64,000 nt of DNA from Labedaea rhizosphaerae (GTDB lineage Bacteria; Actinomycetota; Actinomycetes; Mycobacteriales; Pseudonocardiaceae): contig NZ_SNXZ01000009.1 in NCBI RefSeq assembly GCF_004362825.1, positions 124,001-188,000 on the forward strand. The letters are read 5' to 3'. Both the position numbers and the translations under genes were made by a program. This document shows, piece after piece, positions 42,656 to 51,829 of this stretch; position 1 is the first letter of the stretch; each line of letters begins with the position of its first letter. The notes below the pieces were generated by a model. That model saw only the letters and a list, made by a program, of their open reading frames with translations, ran no database searches and was not told where the DNA came from.

Positions 42656-42709
42656 GCGAACGACGCTAAAGGGCCGAACCACGCCGTGACCGGGCGTGGC
42701 CCGTTCCGG

Positions 42710-43414
42710 TCACCGGCCGGTCGAGCCGCCGATCACCGCGTCGCCGGACACCTTCTTCTTCCGCCCCTTGGCTTTCGGCGGTGGTGGCACGAGACCGGCC
42801 ATGTCCGAGCCGTGGTCGTTGACCCGCATGACGAACGGCCGGGTGTCGGTGTAGCGCACCGCCGAGACCGAACACGGGTCGACCACGATCCGCTGGAACG
42901 AGTCCAGGTGCTGGCCGAGCGCGTCGGCGAGGATGGACTTGATCACGTCACCGTGGCTGCAGAGCAGCCACACCGCGTGGTCGCCGTGCGCGGCCGTGAC
43001 CGCCGCGTCGTGCGCCCGCACCGCGGCGACCGCACGCGCCTGCACGGCGGCAAGTCCTTCCCCGCCAGGGAACACCGCGGCCGACGGGTGCGCCTGCACG
43101 ACCCGCCACAGCGGCTCCTTGCCGAGGCTGGCCAGCTTGCGCCCGGTCCACTCGCCATAGTCCACTTCGGACAAACGGGAGTCGGCCCGCGCGGTGATGC
43201 CGCGCTCGGCGAGCAGCGGGGCGAGGGTCTGGCGGCAGCGCAGCAACGGCGAGGTCACCACGGCGGCCAACGGGACCTGGGCCAGCCGGCCGACCAGCTC
43301 CTGGGCCTGTTTGGTGCCCGTGGCGTCCAAACTCACGCGCGGGGACCGCCCGGCGAGGATGCCGGAGCCGTTGGCGCTCGAACGCGCGTGCCGCAGCAGG
43401 ATCACGGTGGCCAC
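42710..43414 (-). CDS. MSMEG_4193-type histidine phosphatase (putative phosphomutase)
   Basis: The protein has 234 residues. The phosphohistidine motif is 'LLRHARSSANGSGILAGRSP', with 'SPLLRCRQTLAPLL', 'SEVDYGEWTGRKL' and the second catalytic 'LLCSHGDVIKSILAD'. It ends in a basic 'PPPPKAKGRKKK' tail. In many actinobacteria this gene sits between uppP and the DUF3090/SCO1664 pair. Here uppP is adjacent (15-base gap), but the pair is 29 kb away. The substrate is unknown. The start is GTG 43414. Confidence 0.88.
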   Translation of the reverse strand: MATVILLRHARSSANGSGILAGRSPRVSLDATGTKQAQELVGRLAQVPLAAVVTSPLLRCRQTLAPLLAERGITARADSRLSEVDYGEWTGRKLASLGKEPLWRVVQAHPSAAVFPGGEGLAAVQARAVAAVRAHDAAVTAAHGDHAVWLLCSHGDVIKSILADALGQHLDSFQRIVVDPCSVSAVRYTDTRPFVMRVNDHGSDMAGLVPPPPKAKGRKKKVSGDAVIGGSTGR

Positions 43415-43429
43415 GACGGCCAGCGTAGA

Positions 43430-44266
43430 TCAGCTGTGCAACACGCCCGCGCCCAGCAGCCCGAAGAGCGCCACACCGACGACCACGCGGTAGAGCGCGA
43501 AGCCGTTGATGGTGTGCCCGGCGACGAAGCGCAACAGCCAGGCCACCGACGCGTAGGCCACGATGAACGACACCACGGTGCCCACGACCAGCGGCGCCGC
43601 GCCGACCCCGGCCCCGAGCGCGTCCTTGAGCTCGTAGATCCCGGCCCCGGTCAGCGCCGGGATGGACAGGAAGAACGAGAGCCTGGTCGCCGCCACGCGG
43701 TTCAGCCCCAGCATGAGGGCCGCCGACAACGTCGCACCGGAGCGGGAGAAGCCGGGGAAGAGCAGCGCCAGGATCTGCGAGCCGCCCACGATCATCGAGT
43801 CGGCCAAGGTGATGTTCGGCTCGCCACGCCACTGGGTGGCCTTGCGCTCGGCGTACCACATCACGACGCTGCCGACGATCAGCGAGGCGGCCACCACCCA
43901 CAGCGATGCGAGCGGTCCCTGGATCAGCGGCTTCGCGACGAGCCCGACGATGACGATGGGGATCGTGGCGAGGATGATCCACCAGGCGAACGCGTAGTCC
44001 CGGTGCGCGCGGGCCTCCTTGTTGACCAGGCCCCGCCCCCACGCGCCGAGGATGCGCAGGATGTCGCGGATGAAGTAGACGAGCACCGCCGCGATGGCGC
44101 CGACCTGGATCACCGCGCTGAAGCCGACGACCGCCTGGTCGTCGACCGGGATCTTCAGGAAACCCTCGGCGATCTTGAGGTGCCCTGTCGAGGAGACCGG
44201 CAGGAACTCGGTCAGCCCTTCCACGACCCCCAGGATGGCCGCATCCAGGACACTGATCGTCGTACT
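43430..44266 (-). CDS. uppP: Undecaprenyl-diphosphatase UppP (BacA)
   Basis: The protein has 278 residues with about eight membrane helices. 'VVEGLTEFLPVSSTGHLKIA' and 'LLFPGFSRSGATLSAAL' are the two signature motifs with catalytic Glu and Arg/Ser. It recycles undecaprenyl diphosphate for wall synthesis and can give bacitracin tolerance. GTG 44266 follows AAAGG at suitable spacing; an in-frame ATG at 44290 is possible. It is probably co-transcribed with the histidine phosphatase. Confidence 0.95.
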   Translation of the reverse strand, partial: STTISVLDAAILGVVEGLTEFLPVSSTGHLKIAEGFLKIPVDDQAVVGFSAVIQVGAIAAVLVYFIRDILRILGAWGRGLVNKEARAHRDYAFAWWIILATIPIVIVGLVAKPLIQGPLASLWVVAASLIVGSVVMWYAERKATQWRGEPNITLADSMIVGGSQILALLFPGFSRSGATLSAALMLGLNRVAATRLSFFLSIPALTGAGIYELKDALGAGVGAAPLVVGTVVSFIVAYASVAWLLRFVAGHTINGFALYRVVVGVALFGLLGAGVLHS

Positions 44267-44406
44267 CACGCGCAGCCTTTCCGCCGGCACCGGTTCGGCA
44301 TCGCCCGAGATCTTCCAGCATCCACAATTCGGGCACGGACCTGGGGTGACCGGTCCCGAGCGTGCCGCCGAGTGATCCGGGCCGCGCTCACTTAGGCTTC
44401 GCGATC

Positions 44407-45366
44407 GTGGAGCAACGACACCTGGGCCGATCCGGGCTTCGGGTGTCCCGGATGGCGCTGGGCACGATGACCTGGGGCGGGGACACCGATGCCGACGAGG
44501 CGGCCAGCCAACTGCGCGTCTTCACCGAGGCGGGCGGCACGCTGGTCGACGTCGCCGACGTCTACGCCGACGGCGAGGCCGAGCGCATCCTCGGCGGGCT
44601 GATCGGCGACGTGGTGCCACGCCACCGCATCGTGCTCGCCACCAAGGCGGTCGCCCGCCGTGACGAGGGCCCGTTCGGCGGCGGCGCGTCCCGTGGCGCG
44701 TTGCTCACCGCGCTGGACGGTTCCCTCGAGCGGCTCGGCGTCGACCACATCGACCTGTGGCAGCTGCACGCGTGGGATCCGAACGTGCCGATCGAGGAGA
44801 CGCTCGGCGCGCTCGACTCGGCGCTCGCGTCGGGCAAGGTGCGGTACGCGGGCGTGTCGAACTACTCGGGCTGGCAGCTGGCCACCGCGGCCGGGCTGCG
44901 GCCGTCGCTGGTCAGCAACCAGGTGGAGTACTCGCTGCTCGAGCGCGGCATCGAGCGCGAGGTCGTGCCCGCCGCCGCCCACCACGGCATCGGGCTGCTG
45001 CCGTGGGCGCCGCTCGGCCGTGGCGTGCTGACCGGGAAGTACCGGACGAGCACGCCGGCCGACTCGCGGGGCGCGTCCGCCCGTTATGCGCCGTACGTCG
45101 AACACCACCGCACCGACCGGGCCGCCCGGATCGTGCAGGCCGTGGTCACCGCCGCCGACGGGCTCGGCACGTCGCCGCTGGCCGTCGCGCTGGCGTGGGT
45201 GCGGGACCGGCCCGGCGTGGTCGCGCCGGTCGTGGGTGCGCGGGACACCGTGCAGCTGAACGGCTCGCTCGCCGCGGAGGGTCTGACGCTGCCGCCGGCG
45301 ATCCGGGCCGCGCTCGACGACGTGAGCCGCGTCGAGCTCGGTTATCCGGAGCAACGGCTGGGCTGA
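44407..45366 (+). CDS. Aldo/keto reductase
   Basis: The protein has 319 residues. The TIM-barrel AKR pattern shows 'HLGRSGLRVSRMALGTMTWG', the catalytic tetrad in 'VDVADVYADGEAE' (Asp, Tyr), 'VLATKAV' (Lys) and 'LWQLHAWDP' (His), and the NADPH site 'LLPWAPLGRGVLTGKY'. It reduces aldehydes or ketones with NADPH; the substrate is unknown. The start is GTG 44407. It is divergent from uppP and about 85 bases before the lipoprotein gene. Confidence 0.92.
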   Translation: MEQRHLGRSGLRVSRMALGTMTWGGDTDADEAASQLRVFTEAGGTLVDVADVYADGEAERILGGLIGDVVPRHRIVLATKAVARRDEGPFGGGASRGALLTALDGSLERLGVDHIDLWQLHAWDPNVPIEETLGALDSALASGKVRYAGVSNYSGWQLATAAGLRPSLVSNQVEYSLLERGIEREVVPAAAHHGIGLLPWAPLGRGVLTGKYRTSTPADSRGASARYAPYVEHHRTDRAARIVQAVVTAADGLGTSPLAVALAWVRDRPGVVAPVVGARDTVQLNGSLAAEGLTLPPAIRAALDDVSRVELGYPEQRLG

Positions 45367-45450
45367 GGGGCGGCCAGCCGTCTTGTCGGTGGCATGGAGC
45401 ATGCTTGGACGCGGCGGGTTGGCGTAGGTGCGGTTCGGAGGTCGGCAGGC

Positions 45451-46449
45451 GTGCGGGCACGGGTTCTGGTGGTTCTTGGCGTCGTGTGCGCCCTGGCGTT
45501 GACCGCGTGCGGCAGCCAGCCGAGCGACGACATGCAGATCGGGACGGCCGCCGTGGCGGCCACCCCGGCCGTGGCGCCCGCGCAGACCGCCAAGCTCAAG
45601 GGCACCGTGCTGCCGTTGACCGAGCACGCGACCGCCGCCGCCGTCGACCAGTCCACCGGCACGCTGGCCGTCGCCGCGGACAAGGCCGTGCTGCTGTACT
45701 CGTTGCGCGACCTCACGGCCAAGCCCACCAAGATCGCCCTGGACGGCTCGGCCGTCGAGCTCGACTCGGTCTCCCCCGGCGTGTTGCACGCCGTGGTCGG
45801 CGATCCGGGCCGGCTGGTCACCATCCAGCTGCCCAAGGGCACCGCCCAGGTCACCGACGTGAAGGGCGCGCCGGCGAGCACGGCCGAGTACCGCGGCGCC
45901 ACGCTGGTCGCGTTGCGGGATCGCCAGGGCGTGGGCGTGATCCGGGGCGGGCAGATCCAGCAGCTGGTGGTCGGCGGGCTTTACAGCGCGGACCAAGTGC
46001 TGGTCACGCCGAACGGCGTGGCCCTGCTCGACCGCCGCCGGACCGCGATCTTCGACGTGGACCTGGACAAGGGCATGATCGGCGCGGGCCTGCGCGCCGG
46101 GCTCGGCTCGTCTCACGCGGTCGTCGACCGTTACGGGCGGGTCCTGGTCACCGACACGCGTGGGGGCGCCCTGCTCGCGTTCACGGTGAACCCGGTGCTG
46201 CTGCGCCAGAACTACCCCGTGCCCGGCGCCCCGTACGCGATCGCCTACGACCCGGAGCGTGACCTGGCCTGGGTGACGTTGACCAGCAAGAACGAGGTCG
46301 TGGGGTACGACGTGGCCGGTGGCGAGCCGACCGAGAAGTACCGGTTCGCGACCGTTCGCCAGCCCAACGCCGTGGCCGTCGACCCTGCGGACGGACGGGT
46401 GATCGTCGCCTCGGGTGTTGGCGCGGGCGTGCAGGTGGTGGAACTGTAG
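45451..46449 (+). CDS. LppL-like lipoprotein with beta-propeller repeats
   Basis: The protein has 332 residues. The lipoprotein signal peptide 'VLVVLGVVCALALTAC' has lipobox L-T-A-C. The mature part shows propeller-like blades ('AAAVDQSTGTLAVAADKAVLLYSL', 'RDLAWVTLTSKNEVVGYDV', 'AVDPADGRVIVAS'). The location after uppP matches mycobacterial lppL (Rv2138), from memory. I place the start at GTG 45451, nine bases after GGAGG, and not at ATG 45394. It is an outer-face cell-envelope protein of unknown role. Confidence 0.82.
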   Translation: MRARVLVVLGVVCALALTACGSQPSDDMQIGTAAVAATPAVAPAQTAKLKGTVLPLTEHATAAAVDQSTGTLAVAADKAVLLYSLRDLTAKPTKIALDGSAVELDSVSPGVLHAVVGDPGRLVTIQLPKGTAQVTDVKGAPASTAEYRGATLVALRDRQGVGVIRGGQIQQLVVGGLYSADQVLVTPNGVALLDRRRTAIFDVDLDKGMIGAGLRAGLGSSHAVVDRYGRVLVTDTRGGALLAFTVNPVLLRQNYPVPGAPYAIAYDPERDLAWVTLTSKNEVVGYDVAGGEPTEKYRFATVRQPNAVAVDPADGRVIVASGVGAGVQVVEL

Positions 46450-46472
46450 AAGTCCCTACGTCAGGAGGTCCG

Positions 46473-46685
46473 ATGAGCGACGGGGTGATCGACGGGGATT
46501 GGGAGTACCGGCCGCTGCGCCTGCCGCCCGGGGTTTCGCGGCGCACAGCGGCCACCCAGCTGTCCATCCACGCCGAGTTCGCGGGGTGGGAGCTGTCGAA
46601 CGTGCGGTTGTACGCCGACGGCACCCGCAAGGTCTGGCTGCGACGCAAGCGCCGGGCCGGGGTGTTGCCGGGCGTGATCACGTAA
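46473..46685 (+). CDS. DUF5703 family small protein
   Basis: The protein has 70 residues. 'WEYRPLRLPPGVSRRTAATQLSIHAEFAGWELSNVRLYADGTRKVWLRRK' covers the family. ATG 46473 follows AGGAGG. It lies 23 bases after the lipoprotein gene in the same direction. The fold suggests a small alpha/beta protein; the function is unknown. Confidence 0.82.
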   Translation: MSDGVIDGDWEYRPLRLPPGVSRRTAATQLSIHAEFAGWELSNVRLYADGTRKVWLRRKRRAGVLPGVIT

Positions 46686-46705
46686 ACCCGGTGCTCCCGC
46701 CGCGC

Positions 46706-46722
46706 CCCGCCGGCCTGGCGGG
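46706..46722. terminator. GC-rich hairpin after the DUF5703 gene
   Basis: CCCGCC (46706-46711) and GGCGGG (46717-46722) form a six-pair stem with a five-base loop, 20 bases after the DUF5703 stop. There is no T tract. It is a plausible but weak terminator for the reductase-lipoprotein-DUF5703 run. Confidence 0.4.
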
Positions 46723-46787
46723 TCGCCCGCTGCCGGATGCCTGAATTCGCCTGACACCCCGCGCACCCGCCTGCCACGATCACCGCC

Positions 46788-47567
46788 ATGCCCTTCGACC
46801 TGCGCACCGCCGACCTCGGCGCGCTCAACTCGCTGACCAAGTACCCGTCGATCCCGACGTTCCACACGCTCGACCCCGCCAACGGCGGGCTGCTCGACAC
46901 ACATGTGGCGTTCACGGGTCCGGTGCTCGGTACCGAGAAGGTCGACGGCACCAACTCCCGCGTGATCCGCGTGCCCGGTGGTGACTACCTGCTCGGCAGC
47001 CGCGAGGAACTGCTGTACGCCAAGGGAGATCTCCTCGGCAATCCCGCGCAGGGCATCGTGGCGGCCCTGCGCGCGTTCGCCGACAGCATGCCCCCGCTCG
47101 AGGACGACGTGATCCGCGTCCACTACCTCGAGGTCTACGGCGGCAAGGTGACCTCGGCGAGCAAGCAGTACACGGGCAGCCGGGCGGTCGGTCACCGCCT
47201 CTTCGACGTGGCCGTGATCCCGGACTACACGTCGATCCTGGCCCTGCCGCCCGAACGCATCTCCTCCTGGCGCGAGAACGGCGGCCCGGCGTGGCTGTCC
47301 GAAGAAGAGCTGGCCAAGAGCCCCGCCGAAGACGGCCTGACCCTGACCCCACGACTGTTCACCGTGGACGCCGCGGACCTGCCGTCGGACCTGGCCGCCA
47401 TGCGCGCCTTCCTCGGTGAGCACCTCCCCCGCACCCGTAGCGCCCTCGACGAAGGCGCCGGAGGTGCGGCCGAGGGCATCGTCCTGCGGACCCCGGATCG
47501 GGCCGTGATCGCCAAGGCCCGCTTCCAGGACTACGACCGCACCTTGCGCCGCCGCTCCCCCGCCTGA
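46788..47567 (+). CDS. RNA-ligase-like nucleotidyltransferase
   Basis: The protein has 259 residues. The ligase motifs appear in order: motif I 'GTEKVDGTNSRV' with the adenylated Lys (about residue 47), 'LGSREELLY', motif III-like 'VHYLEVYGGKV', motif IV 'AAEGIVLRTPD' and motif V 'VIAKARFQDY'. This is a stand-alone adenylyltransferase core like T4 Rnl2-type RNA ligases, without an obvious partner. It may seal RNA nicks; the biological role is unknown. It follows the DUF5703 gene by about 100 bases. Confidence 0.85.
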   Translation: MPFDLRTADLGALNSLTKYPSIPTFHTLDPANGGLLDTHVAFTGPVLGTEKVDGTNSRVIRVPGGDYLLGSREELLYAKGDLLGNPAQGIVAALRAFADSMPPLEDDVIRVHYLEVYGGKVTSASKQYTGSRAVGHRLFDVAVIPDYTSILALPPERISSWRENGGPAWLSEEELAKSPAEDGLTLTPRLFTVDAADLPSDLAAMRAFLGEHLPRTRSALDEGAGGAAEGIVLRTPDRAVIAKARFQDYDRTLRRRSPA

Positions 47568-47782
47568 CCGACCCGGTGCCGTGGTCCCGTCACACGTATG
47601 ACGACCTGGCGTCGGCGTACGCGGCCGCAAACCCGGCCATCAGGCGCGATGGAACTCGACCCATACACCGGGCAGCACCTGCGCATGATGGCCCGGCACT
47701 CATCGGAGACCGGGCCGGTGCTTCTACTTGAGCAAATGATGCCCGAAAACGACCACTGCGATCAGCCAGGAATCATTTCCGA
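47568..47782. other. Intergenic stretch with no convincing gene
   Basis: Bases 47568-47782 hold a 64-codon open frame (47598-47792) that lacks a ribosome site and recognisable similarity. A hairpin GGCCCGG/CCGGGCC lies at 47690-47716. The 3' part is unusually AT-rich for this window ('gatcatt'). I annotate no gene. Confidence 0.5.
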
Positions 47783-48733
47783 TCATTCGTAGACGACATA
47801 AGCCGGAGTGGGTCGCAACGCCATGACCTGCGCCGGGGTCATCAATGGCTGGCCGTGCCTGGTGTCCTCGTCGTAGAACAGCTTGAAGCCGGCTGCCACG
47901 TGCTTCGGCTTGGTCTTCATCAACCGGCGCCAGGTCGCCTTCTTCGCCGCCGGGCTGCCGATTCCGTCCACCACTTTCACCATCGACACGCCGTCGTGCG
48001 CGCGCAGCGCCGACTCGCCGCGGACGATCCTGGACGCGAGCTGGTGGTAGATCATCAACCGCGGCGGCAGGTCGTGCCGCTTGGCCAGCCCGCTCAGGTA
48101 ACGCGCCACCTGGTCGAGCTCCGCGCCGGTCGTGTGCCCGAACTCCCGTCCCGGCACCTGGTCGCCATCGACCGCCCACTCCGGATCCAGCGCGATGCCG
48201 ACGTCCGGCTCGCGCAGCCACCGCTCGTAGGCCCGCACCTCGGGTAAGAACGCGGCGCGGCCCGGCTGGACGTTGAGCAGCAATGTGCCTTTCATCCGCC
48301 GCGCCTGATCGAGGTAGCGCCGCACCGTGGCCGCGCTCGCCCGGGTGCGGTACTGCCCGTCGGCCCCCGGCGCGGCCTGCACCGTGGTCGCGATCAGCTC
48401 GACCACCGGGCCGAACGGGTGGTGCTGGCGGGGAAAGCCGCCGATCTGCCGCATCAACCGGGCACCCGCGGCCCGCAGGTCCCCGGTCATGCGACCGAGC
48501 GCGGGGCTGCCCGGCGCCCCGCAGAAGCCCACCAACATCCTCTGGTCGAGAACCCCGGGTTTGGCCGGCGCGGCCGGAGGCGGCGGTGGCTGCCTGACCT
48601 GGCTCGTCCCGGCGACCGGGCGAGCGGGCGGGGCGGTCGACGATCCGCACCCGCTCAGCAGGACGGCGGCGCCCCCGAGCAGCACCGCGCGCCTCGTTAC
48701 CCGTTCGGGTGGCGCGTCCCCGTCCGTGCGCAT
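47783..48733 (-). CDS. Predicted lipoprotein of unknown function
   Basis: The protein has 316 residues. The signal 'RVTRRAVLLGGAAVLLSGC' has a twin arginine and a lipobox, suggesting Tat export and lipid anchoring. A Pro-rich linker follows, then a domain with 'GALRAAGARLMRQIGG'-like helices, 'GTLLLNVQPGRA', 'VGIALDPEW' and 'PRLMIYHQL'. The alternation of strands and helices hints at a TIM-barrel. I do not recognise a family with certainty. ATG 48733 is chosen; upstream residues are not conserved-looking. Confidence 0.7.
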   Translation of the reverse strand: MRTDGDAPPERVTRRAVLLGGAAVLLSGCGSSTAPPARPVAGTSQVRQPPPPPAAPAKPGVLDQRMLVGFCGAPGSPALGRMTGDLRAAGARLMRQIGGFPRQHHPFGPVVELIATTVQAAPGADGQYRTRASAATVRRYLDQARRMKGTLLLNVQPGRAAFLPEVRAYERWLREPDVGIALDPEWAVDGDQVPGREFGHTTGAELDQVARYLSGLAKRHDLPPRLMIYHQLASRIVRGESALRAHDGVSMVKVVDGIGSPAAKKATWRRLMKTKPKHVAAGFKLFYDEDTRHGQPLMTPAQVMALRPTPAYVVYE

Positions 48734-49054
48734 CACACCCCCGATGTGACCACCGACTGTAGCTATCTGCCTACACGATAGTGGATCACCCTCCATCGCG
48801 CCGACGCTCCGATGTGGACGGTGCCGGGCTGCCTGCTGACAAAGTTCGACATCCGGCGAAAATCGCCTTGTCGCCGCAGCTGGTGTGGTATGGCCGCTGG
48901 AATAATCGCCCGGATCAAACGCCCTCGACTACCAACCGTCATTCGGCTCGACCTGCAATGAACTCGAATGGACCAATGGTGCCGCTGTGTAGTCGCTGCG
49001 AGCAGTGCGGCATTATCCCTGTGGGCTTGGACAAATCTGCCGGGAAGGGATCTC
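48734..49054. other. Intergenic region between divergent lipoprotein and GGDEF genes
   Basis: These 321 bases have no convincing gene. CTATC/GATAG arms (48763-48767 and 48777-48781) lie near the lipoprotein promoter region. The part from 48840 to 49020 is relatively AT-rich and includes 'gcgaaaatcgcc', so both promoters probably lie here. I could not identify a BldD-type site. Confidence 0.4.
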
Positions 49055-51172
49055 ATGGGGTTGGGCGGTCCGGGCAGCAGCCGGGCCTGGGTGGGTTACC
49101 TTTCGATCGGCGCATTGTCGATCGTGTGCTACTACCTGATCCCACCCGACGGCGCCGGTGTCGTGGTTCGGGTGGTCATGTACTGCCTGACCAGCATGTC
49201 CGCTGCGGTCGCGGTGTTCGTCGGAATCCTGCGCAACCGCCCGAGGCCGTGGCTGGCCTGGGCGTTCCTCGGCGCGAGCCAGCTGGTGTACGCGGTGGCG
49301 GACAGCACCTTCTACCTGCGGCACTACCTGCTCGACCTCGTCGACTACCCCTCCGTCGCCGACCCGCTCTACCTGGCCCACTACCCGCTCGTGGTGTGCG
49401 CCCTGGTGTTGCTGATCCGCCACCGCACGCCGGGCCGCGACATCCCCGGCCTGATCGACGCCGCCGTGCTCGCCGTGGTGGCGGCGATGCTCTCGTGGCT
49501 GTACCTCATCGCGCCGCAGGCCCGCGCGGACTCGCCGATGCTGGTGAAGGTCACCTCTGTCGCCTACCCCGTGATGGACCTCGCGATGCTCGCGGTCGCG
49601 CTGCGCCTGATCCTCGGCACGGGCCGGCGCCCGCCGTCGTTCATGTTGCTGTCCGGCAACCTGCTGGCGATCTTCGCGGCCGACACCATCTACGTCGGAC
49701 AGCAGCTGGACGGGACCTACCAGACCGGCAACTGGCTCGACGCCCTCTGGCTCGTCGGCAACCTGTCGCTGGGCGCGGCGGCGTTGCACCCGACGATGCG
49801 CTGGCTGGGTGATCCGTCGCCGGTCGCCGATCAACGGCTGGGCCCGGTCCGCATCATGGCGTTGTGCGTGGCCGCGCTCGTCGCACCCGCGACGCTGCTG
49901 GTGCGTGGCGCGAACGAGCCCGCGCAGGACCTGCCGGTGATCGCCGCGGCCTGCGCGATCCTGTTCCTCCTCGCGATCGCCCGGCTCGCCGCGCTGGTCG
50001 CCGACCAACGCCGGCTGGCCATCACCGACGGGCTCACCGGCCTGCACACCCGGCGGTTCTTCGAGGCGCAGCTGACACTGGAAGTCCAGCGGGCCCGCCG
50101 ATCCGGCGCGCCGCTCGCGGTGATCATCGTCGACATCGACCGGTTCAAGTCGATCAACGACGAGTACGGCCACCCGGCCGGCGACGCGGCGCTGGTCGAG
50201 GTGGCCACGCGGCTGCGCACCGCGGCGCGGGCGGGCGATGTCATCGCCCGCTACGGCGGCGAGGAGTTCGCCCTGTTGTTGCCCGGCGCCAGCCCCGAGG
50301 ACCTGCCCGCCATCGCGCAGCGCCTGCGCGAGCAGGTGGCGAGCAGCCCGATCGCGGTGGCCGGCGACTGCTGGCTCGCGGTCACCGTGTCGATCGGTGT
50401 GGCCAGCTACCCCGACCACGGGCACCTGGAAGGCGGCCTGATCGCGGTCGCCGACCGCGCGCTCTACGCGGCGAAGTCGGCCGGCCGGGACCGCGTCGTC
50501 GTCGGCGTGCCGTCGCGTGGCGACCGGCACTCCTGCGACGAGGACGCGGAGATGGTCGAGTTCCTGTTCCGCACCGCCGACGAGGTCGACGCCGCGTTGT
50601 CGAACTACCAGCACAGCAAGGCGATCAGCCTCTGGGCGATGGTGATGGCCTCGGAGCTGGGCGCCGACCTCGCCACGATCCGCCGCGCCGCGCTCGCGGG
50701 CCGGCTGCACGACATCGGCAAGATCGTCATCCCGGCGTCGATCCTGGCCAAGCCCGCTGCGCTGGACGCCGAAGAGTGGCGTGTCATGCGCGAGCACCCC
50801 GACCACGGCTACCGGATCGCGGCGGTCGTGCCGGGCTTCGAGGAAGTGGCCCAGTCGATCCGCCAGCACCACGAGCGCTACGACGGATCCGGTTACCCGC
50901 AAGGACTTTCCGGCCGGTGCATCCGCCTCGAGGCGCGGCTGATCGCGGTCTGCGACGCCTGGGCCGCGATGCTCTCCGACCGGCCCTACCACGTGATGCG
51001 CACGCCCGAGCAGGCCCGCCAGGAGCTGATCCGCGGCCGGGGAAGCCAGTTCGACCCTGACGTCGTCGACTTGTTCCTGGCCTTGGAAGCGAGCGGCCGG
51101 GTGGGTCGGCTCAGCCGCCTCGACGGGTCCGAGTCGGCGGGACTGTTCATCCCGCCGACCGGAACGCGGTAG
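49055..51172 (+). CDS. Membrane GGDEF / HD-GYP cyclic-di-GMP signalling protein
   Basis: The protein has 705 residues. About eight to nine N-terminal membrane helices precede a GGDEF domain with the active 'RYGGEEFALLLPGA' and an RxxD inhibitory site ('RAGD') five residues before it. An HD-GYP domain follows with 'GRLHDIGKIVIPASIL', 'MREHPDHGYRI', 'HHERYDGSGYPQGL'. Both halves look intact: a diguanylate cyclase and a c-di-GMP phosphodiesterase in one chain. ATG 49055 follows GGGAAGGGA; an upstream ATG at 48968 would add a further hydrophobic stretch. Confidence 0.92.
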   Translation: MGLGGPGSSRAWVGYLSIGALSIVCYYLIPPDGAGVVVRVVMYCLTSMSAAVAVFVGILRNRPRPWLAWAFLGASQLVYAVADSTFYLRHYLLDLVDYPSVADPLYLAHYPLVVCALVLLIRHRTPGRDIPGLIDAAVLAVVAAMLSWLYLIAPQARADSPMLVKVTSVAYPVMDLAMLAVALRLILGTGRRPPSFMLLSGNLLAIFAADTIYVGQQLDGTYQTGNWLDALWLVGNLSLGAAALHPTMRWLGDPSPVADQRLGPVRIMALCVAALVAPATLLVRGANEPAQDLPVIAAACAILFLLAIARLAALVADQRRLAITDGLTGLHTRRFFEAQLTLEVQRARRSGAPLAVIIVDIDRFKSINDEYGHPAGDAALVEVATRLRTAARAGDVIARYGGEEFALLLPGASPEDLPAIAQRLREQVASSPIAVAGDCWLAVTVSIGVASYPDHGHLEGGLIAVADRALYAAKSAGRDRVVVGVPSRGDRHSCDEDAEMVEFLFRTADEVDAALSNYQHSKAISLWAMVMASELGADLATIRRAALAGRLHDIGKIVIPASILAKPAALDAEEWRVMREHPDHGYRIAAVVPGFEEVAQSIRQHHERYDGSGYPQGLSGRCIRLEARLIAVCDAWAAMLSDRPYHVMRTPEQARQELIRGRGSQFDPDVVDLFLALEASGRVGRLSRLDGSESAGLFIPPTGTR

Positions 51173-51175
51173 GGC

Positions 51176-51829
51176 TCAGCCCTCGGCGAGGGTGTTCCAG
51201 AACATCAGCTCGTAGGCCTGCAGCAACCGGCCCTGCTCCATGGCCGGCGACAGGTCGATGCCCGCGTCGATGCCGGCCTGCGCGGCGGCGAGGGCCTGCT
51301 CTTCGAGCTCGGGCACCGGCGTGGCGAAGAAGTCGAAGAAGCCGCACGCCTCGTCGTCGAACCCGTAGTGCTCGCGCAGGCCCTGCGCGATGGTGGCGCA
51401 GTAGCCGCCCCACGCCGCGAAGTTCGCCACCAGCGTCAGCACCGCGGTGGCCGGGTCGCTGTGCAGCGCGAGCCAGGAAACGTACGCGGGGTACGCCTGG
51501 CAGCCCGGGCGCGGCTTGTAGTCGCGGATCGCCGCCTCGTCGAAACCACACGCGGCGGCGAGCGGCGTCAGCTTCGCCTTGGCCAGGCCCTCACCCCCGG
51601 CCAGACCGCTGAAGAACTCGCGGGACGCGGGCTCGGTCGAGCGCGCGGCCAGGGTCAGGAAACTGCGCCAGTCCGCCTCGATGATGCGGCGCTGCTCCGC
51701 GGCGAGCGCGCCGATGGCCGCCTTGTCCGCCTTGCCTTCCGCGACCAGCGGCACGAGCCGGTTCTCCGACTCCCCGGGCGCCAGTTCGCGCCGGATGGTG
51801 TCCAGGAGTTCGGCGGCGGAGCGGGTCAT
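51176..51829 (-). CDS. TenA-like (haem-oxygenase-fold) protein
   Basis: The protein has 217 residues, nearly all helical. 'GKADKAAIGALAAEQRRIIEADWRSFLTLAARS', 'YPAYVSWLALHSDPATAVLTLVANFAAWGGYCATIAQGLRE' and 'FFDFFATPVPELEE' fit the TenA/PqqC superfamily. TenA salvages thiamine pyrimidine. The clear thiaminase Cys is not obvious, so another role is possible. ATG 51829 overlaps the transporter stop (ATGA), linking it to uptake of a pyrimidine-like substrate. Confidence 0.7.
   Translation of the reverse strand: MTRSAAELLDTIRRELAPGESENRLVPLVAEGKADKAAIGALAAEQRRIIEADWRSFLTLAARSTEPASREFFSGLAGGEGLAKAKLTPLAAACGFDEAAIRDYKPRPGCQAYPAYVSWLALHSDPATAVLTLVANFAAWGGYCATIAQGLREHYGFDDEACGFFDFFATPVPELEEQALAAAQAGIDAGIDLSPAMEQGRLLQAYELMFWNTLAEG

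Noticed and set aside
47598-47792. A 64-codon frame after the RNA-ligase gene
   Set aside because: No ribosome site, no recognisable family, and overlap with the end of the next gene.
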